Origin: Maribellus luteus
GTDB taxonomy: Bacteria > Bacteroidota > Bacteroidia > Bacteroidales > Prolixibacteraceae
Direction: 5' to 3'
DNA length: 64,000 nt
NCBI RefSeq assembly: GCF_003576475.1
Contig: NZ_QWGR01000001.1
Span: forward strand, 434,001-498,000
The notes below the pieces were generated by a model that saw only the letters and a list, made by a program, of their open reading frames with translations, had not been told where the DNA came from and did not search any database. Position numbers and translations under genes: made by a program. Below are positions 60,443 through 64,000 of this stretch, one piece after another (positions within the stretch are counted from its first letter, which is position 1; every line of letters begins with the position of its first letter).

Positions 60443-63400
60443 TTATTCTTCCAGCTCTTCGGCAGGGGTTGGTTTTACTTTTTCGGCCATGTAAGCAGCA
60501 ACTACAACAATGGCTACTACAATAATGGCCACGTAAACTCCCGAGGGGATAGGAGCAGGTTCTCCCTGTGCGTATGAATGCAGACCCGACAGGTAGTAAT
60601 TCACTCCAAAGTAGGTCATCAGAACCGAACTGATCGCTAAAACGGCTGCTGTGCTCATGGCAAAGTTTCCACGTAGCCCCGGAATACGGTGCATGTGTGT
60701 GATAAAGGTGTAAACGATTACGGTTACCAGTGCCCAGGTTTCTTTAGGGTCCCAGCCCCAATAGCGGCCCCAGCTTTCGTTGGCCCAAACACCTCCCAAA
60801 AATGAACCGATAATGAGCATTAGTACACCAATTATCAGCGAAATCTGGATAATGTTGACCAGCTCGCGTATGGTTAGATTGATGCGTTGTGCGTTGTTTT
60901 TGTTTTTGAAGATCATTAGCACCAGGTTCAGGAATCCAAGCAAGGCGCTGATTCCGAGGAAACCATAGCTGGCCGTGATAATTGCCACGTGAATGATCAG
61001 CCAGTAAGATTGCAGAACCGGAACCAGGTTGGTTATCTCGGGACTCATCCAGCTCATACCCGCTACCAGCAGTGTTAAACCTGCCAGAACAGAGGTGAGC
61101 GAAAGCGTAATTTCAGAGCGTTTTGCAAAAATAAGCCCGCCTAAACAGGTTGCCCAGCTAATAAAAATCATCGACTCGTAGCCGTTACTCCAGGGCGCGT
61201 GTTCCGAAATATACCATCGGATTCCAAGACCTGCTGTTTCGGCCACAAAAAGAATAAAGATGAAAATGAGAGCCAGATTTTTGAGCCACCTGAGTTGGAT
61301 TTTGGGATTAAACAAGGTTACCAGTTGCAGAACTAAAAGGATAAGACCGGTAAACATGAATATTTTGGCCAGTTTCCCAAATATGTTGAGCTGATTGTAG
61401 AGTACCTCCAGTTTTACCTTGGTAGGCGAGGGAGAGATTTTTGCTCCGTATTTTTGCTGATAGGTTTTCAGGTTGGTAAGCAGCTGGTTGGCTGTTGCCC
61501 AGTCTTTGCTGGCCACCGAATTAAAATAAGCCTGGATGGTTTGATGTGCAAATGCAGCGTCGTCGGATTCCATTTCGTGGGTTTCATTAATGGATATCCA
61601 CTTGTGGTTCTCGTCGCCCGGAATCGGGAATACGTTCAGGAAACCGTCGGTAAAAACACGCATCAGAATATTTACCCGCTCGTCAACATTTATTACTTCT
61701 TTATCAAGCTTGTTGCGCTGGTTGCTCTTTTTTGCATAGGCTTCCTGCACCATTTTGTTTAGCTTGTAACCGCCCATTTCGCGCGGAACAACAATGGAAT
61801 TAAGGCTGGCATATTTACCTTGGGCTCCCAGCATTTTTCTCAGTTCAGGATTGGCAACTTTAATCACCGGAATGTTTTTCCATTTTTCAGGATTTGCCTG
61901 CATATCCAGGAATACTTCGGTAGCCGACAGACCTTTCCAGCTGGTTTCCTTGGCAACTTTTCGTAAAATTTCGGAAGCAATGGTTGAAACGGGTTCCACG
62001 CGTCCTTTACGGCTTTGAACCAGCAACTCCTCAAAGGCCTTTACATGGTCTTTGTCCATGTCGGTGTAAGCTGTGCTTTGCGAGTGTGCCGGGAATGAAA
62101 GTAAAATTCCGGCGGCCAGCATTACCATCAGTTTTTTACGTTCGGCAGCTAGTTTGGCCGAAGCCTTGAGCAGACGTTTAAAACGGCTGTTTCGGTTAAA
62201 CAGGGTCAGCACCATTCCAAGGGCCATGATCAGGTATCCGAAATAAGTGACCGATGTACCTGCTTTGTCGCTGTTTACTGATAAAATGGTTCCTTTCTCG
62301 TCGGTGTCATACGACGACTGAAAGAAACGGTATCCTTTGTGTTTCAGAATATTGTTCATGAAAATACGGTAGGGCATTTCGTAGCTTCCGTCTTTTAGCA
62401 CCACCTCGCTGGCATACGACGATGGGCTGTTGGAGCCGGGATAGCGTTCGAGCTGAAAATCTTCAAGATAAATAGCGAAGGGGAGTTGAATGATTTTGGC
62501 TCCGTAAGAGATGGAAATTTCCGTTCCGTTGATATGGGTGGTGTAAAAATCTCCAACGGTTCCGTTTTGCCCGTAAACAACGAGTTCTTTGCTTTCGTCT
62601 CCCGATGAAAGAATGGTTTTTATGGCATCGGTGGTTGGTGCGCCACGTTGTGCCTGCTGGTACACCAGTTGTGTTTTTCCTTTCTGAAGGAACTGTTTTA
62701 CGGCAAAATTCAGCCCGTTTAACGTATAAACTTTTTGGTTATTTACGGCAACTGCTGAGTCGGCTGGAATAAGTTCCGACTGGCTTTCGTTCATTTGCGA
62801 AGCCTGGATGGTATCGGATGAAACCAGTACGATGCTTCCATCGACGAGTTTTAGCTGTACGTTCACCTTTTTGGCTGCTTCAAAACCAACCGAGATCGGA
62901 CCAAAATGCTTTAAATCGCCCTGGCGAAGGTTAAAGTCGGCGCGTACTCCGTTGTAAACAGCGATCAGAGATACAATGGGTTCTCCGCTTGGATCAACCA
63001 CCAGGTTTTCGGCTGCCGAGGGCATAAATACCTCATTTTTAATGTGAATGCTTTGTCCGCCAACTTCGATGGTTTCCGAAAAGGAATTGGCGGTATAGGG
63101 TGAGAATTTTACTTCTTTTTCTGTTTCAACTGTTTCGTTGCCACTCTTTGCTTTTATGGTCACGTAATTGGCTTCGGATACGATAAAATCGGTTGATTCA
63201 CCTTCCCGAATGTGCATTGATCCTTCGTATCCGTAGTAGCGGGTGATGGCGGCACCTATCAGAATTACAATAAATGAAAGATGAAAAAGTAGCACTGTCC
63301 ATTTCTTCCGGGTAAATAACTCGTATTTGAAAATACTCCCGATGAGGTTAATGGTAAGTACGATCATAAGTATCTCGAACCACTTGGAATTGTAGATCAA

Positions 63401-63526
63401 TATTTTGGCGGTTATGGTTCCATAGTCGTTTTCAATAAAGGTGGCATAGCCAATGGCAACGGCAAAAACGACCAGAAGAATTCCGGTGAAAAACATTGAA
63501 AAGATAAATGAAAGAAACTTTTTCAT
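60443..63526 (-). CDS. ccsBA: System II cytochrome c biogenesis fusion protein (ResB-CcsA)
   Basis: 1027 residues. N-terminal ResB/CcsB part (about 1-450: helices near 8-30, 45-62, 80-95 and near 425-440, with a long periplasmic domain), then a linker with a further helix, and the CcsA part (about 700-1015) with many helices and the haem-handling WWD-type motif NESWGRYWGWDPKETWALV near 905. Exports haem and attaches it to CxxCH sites. Relatives in Bacteroidota are the same fusion; a middle region of about 200 soluble residues (QSTAYTDMDKDHVKAFEELL onwards) is longer than in Helicobacter. Downstream of a multihaem cytochrome c, its likely client. Confidence 0.94.
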   Translation of the reverse strand: MKKFLSFIFSMFFTGILLVVFAVAIGYATFIENDYGTITAKILIYNSKWFEILMIVLTINLIGSIFKYELFTRKKWTVLLFHLSFIVILIGAAITRYYGYEGSMHIREGESTDFIVSEANYVTIKAKSGNETVETEKEVKFSPYTANSFSETIEVGGQSIHIKNEVFMPSAAENLVVDPSGEPIVSLIAVYNGVRADFNLRQGDLKHFGPISVGFEAAKKVNVQLKLVDGSIVLVSSDTIQASQMNESQSELIPADSAVAVNNQKVYTLNGLNFAVKQFLQKGKTQLVYQQAQRGAPTTDAIKTILSSGDESKELVVYGQNGTVGDFYTTHINGTEISISYGAKIIQLPFAIYLEDFQLERYPGSNSPSSYASEVVLKDGSYEMPYRIFMNNILKHKGYRFFQSSYDTDEKGTILSVNSDKAGTSVTYFGYLIMALGMVLTLFNRNSRFKRLLKASAKLAAERKKLMVMLAAGILLSFPAHSQSTAYTDMDKDHVKAFEELLVQSRKGRVEPVSTIASEILRKVAKETSWKGLSATEVFLDMQANPEKWKNIPVIKVANPELRKMLGAQGKYASLNSIVVPREMGGYKLNKMVQEAYAKKSNQRNKLDKEVINVDERVNILMRVFTDGFLNVFPIPGDENHKWISINETHEMESDDAAFAHQTIQAYFNSVASKDWATANQLLTNLKTYQQKYGAKISPSPTKVKLEVLYNQLNIFGKLAKIFMFTGLILLVLQLVTLFNPKIQLRWLKNLALIFIFILFVAETAGLGIRWYISEHAPWSNGYESMIFISWATCLGGLIFAKRSEITLSLTSVLAGLTLLVAGMSWMSPEITNLVPVLQSYWLIIHVAIITASYGFLGISALLGFLNLVLMIFKNKNNAQRINLTIRELVNIIQISLIIGVLMLIIGSFLGGVWANESWGRYWGWDPKETWALVTVIVYTFITHMHRIPGLRGNFAMSTAAVLAISSVLMTYFGVNYYLSGLHSYAQGEPAPIPSGVYVAIIVVAIVVVAAYMAEKVKPTPAEELEE

Positions 63527-63622
63527 GGTAATATGTTGGATTTATTAGATGCGCTTAATATAATCAAAAGCATTTTATTCGAACCATTTCATTGTTTGTT
63601 TTGGAGGAAAGAGGACACTAAA

Positions 63623-63656
63623 AAAATTCCTTTGTTCCGGAAAACAAAGGAATTTT
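63623..63656 (-). terminator. Terminator of the cytochrome gene
   Basis: AAATTCCTTTGTT pairs with AACAAAGGAATTT across CCGGAAA (about 63623-63656), with T-run on the minus strand just beyond. Separates the cytochrome c gene from ccsBA. Confidence 0.85.
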
Positions 63657-63679
63657 CAAGAATAAAGTAAAAACAAACC

Positions 63680-64000
63680 TTATTTGGTTGTTGGATCGTC
63701 GTGAGCGATAGCTTTTGCAAACTCAGCGTAATTCCAAGGTTTTTTAGCCGCCACGTGACCTTCCGGTTTTTCACCAAGGTGACAAGCCTTGCAAGTTGCT
63801 TCGTCAGGCTCGGTCATTCCTTTGGAAAGAGCCATCTCTTTGTTTTTCATTATGGCAGCCGTTTTATACATGCTACCCGGGCCGTGACACGATTCACAGG
63901 AAACGCCTTCTTCCACTTTAATACCGGCCAGTAAACCTTTGTCTACGCTTCCTGCGGTTGAGTGGCATTTCAAGCATTTGGGATCCGTTGCCTCGTCTCC
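63680..64000 (-). CDS. Multihaem cytochrome c, N-terminus beyond window edge
   Basis: The frame is open to the right edge, so only the C-terminal 106 codons are visible. Three CxxCH haem sites: CLKCH (at the edge), CESCH and CKACH. This resembles cytochrome c554-type domains (CxGCHGPGSMYK and ..LSKGMTEPDEATCKACH). Exported, electron-transfer role. Ending NYAEFAKAIAHDDPTTK. Its haem-attachment machinery ccsBA follows. Confidence 0.88.
   Translation of the reverse strand, partial: GDEATDPKCLKCHSTAGSVDKGLLAGIKVEEGVSCESCHGPGSMYKTAAIMKNKEMALSKGMTEPDEATCKACHLGEKPEGHVAAKKPWNYAEFAKAIAHDDPTTK

Overview
The window looks like a chromosomal segment of a member of the Bacteroidota, most likely Bacteroidales/Marinilabiliales-like. 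Reasons: DUF4199 and DUF3078 proteins, PD40/OmpA fusions, a GH106-type lipoprotein, a GntR regulator with a sugar-binding-like half, many signal peptides ending in AQ or a lipobox Cys, weak Shine-Dalgarno sites, and promoters of the TTTG-N19-TAnnTTTG type (an exact one drives the SRP RNA at 16258-16288). Most of the window is ordinary core genome. The accessory part is a type II restriction-modification pair, one IS200-type element and several dispersed non-coding repeats. I found no CRISPR array, prophage or large undescribed gene system.

Layout. 1-2.1 kb: tail of an unknown gene, then a ROK sugar kinase with gmhA. 2.2-9.3 kb: UPF0316 membrane protein, prfC, an MFS carrier, a secreted C26 amidotransferase, a prohibitin, a hotdog thioesterase. 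9.3-12.7 kb: a 58-codon gene, then an OmpA/PD40 protein tightly followed by a GntR regulator. 12.7-16 kb: a nucleotidyltransferase and a three-gene membrane/glycosyltransferase operon. 16.2-16.7 kb: SRP RNA, tRNA-Thr, tRNA-Tyr. 16.9-22 kb: cyuA-like desulfidase, barrel protein, degenerate M23 protein, a nested palindromic MITE-like element, a PLP decarboxylase, and an IS200-type insertion inside a dispersed repeat. 22.5-29.3 kb: M1 peptidase with SDR, frameshifted DUF2891, DUF4199, rsgA, MATE. 29.6-32.1 kb: AT-rich BsuBI/PstI-type R-M pair. 32.2-36.5 kb: serine dehydratase, macro domain protein with a large amidohydrolase, SGNH hydrolase. 36.5-49.5 kb: tandem repeats, GH106-type glycosidase, FKBP lipoprotein, candidate small RNA, YyaL-like protein with FAD oxidoreductase, a barrel protein broken by an 11-bp duplication, S9 peptidase, CorC-type protein, DUF3078 barrel. 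49.6-56.1 kb: PAS kinase with a Cys cluster, S41 lipoprotein, PgpH-type HD hydrolase, NlpC/P60 protein with an overlapping 31-residue membrane peptide, Nudix. 56.1-60.3 kb: molybdenum/tungsten cofactor operon behind a Moco/Tuco-type riboswitch. 60.4 kb to the end: ccsBA and a multihaem cytochrome c, which fit together as maturation system and client.

The most useful non-routine observations are the riboswitch at 60150-60275, the candidate 75-nt RNA at 40280-40355, the IS200 insertion with an uninterrupted paralogue of its target at 6.2-6.45 kb, the 177-bp nested palindrome at 20115-20291, and two C-terminal frameshifts that can be explained base by base (25107-25113 and 44929-44950).
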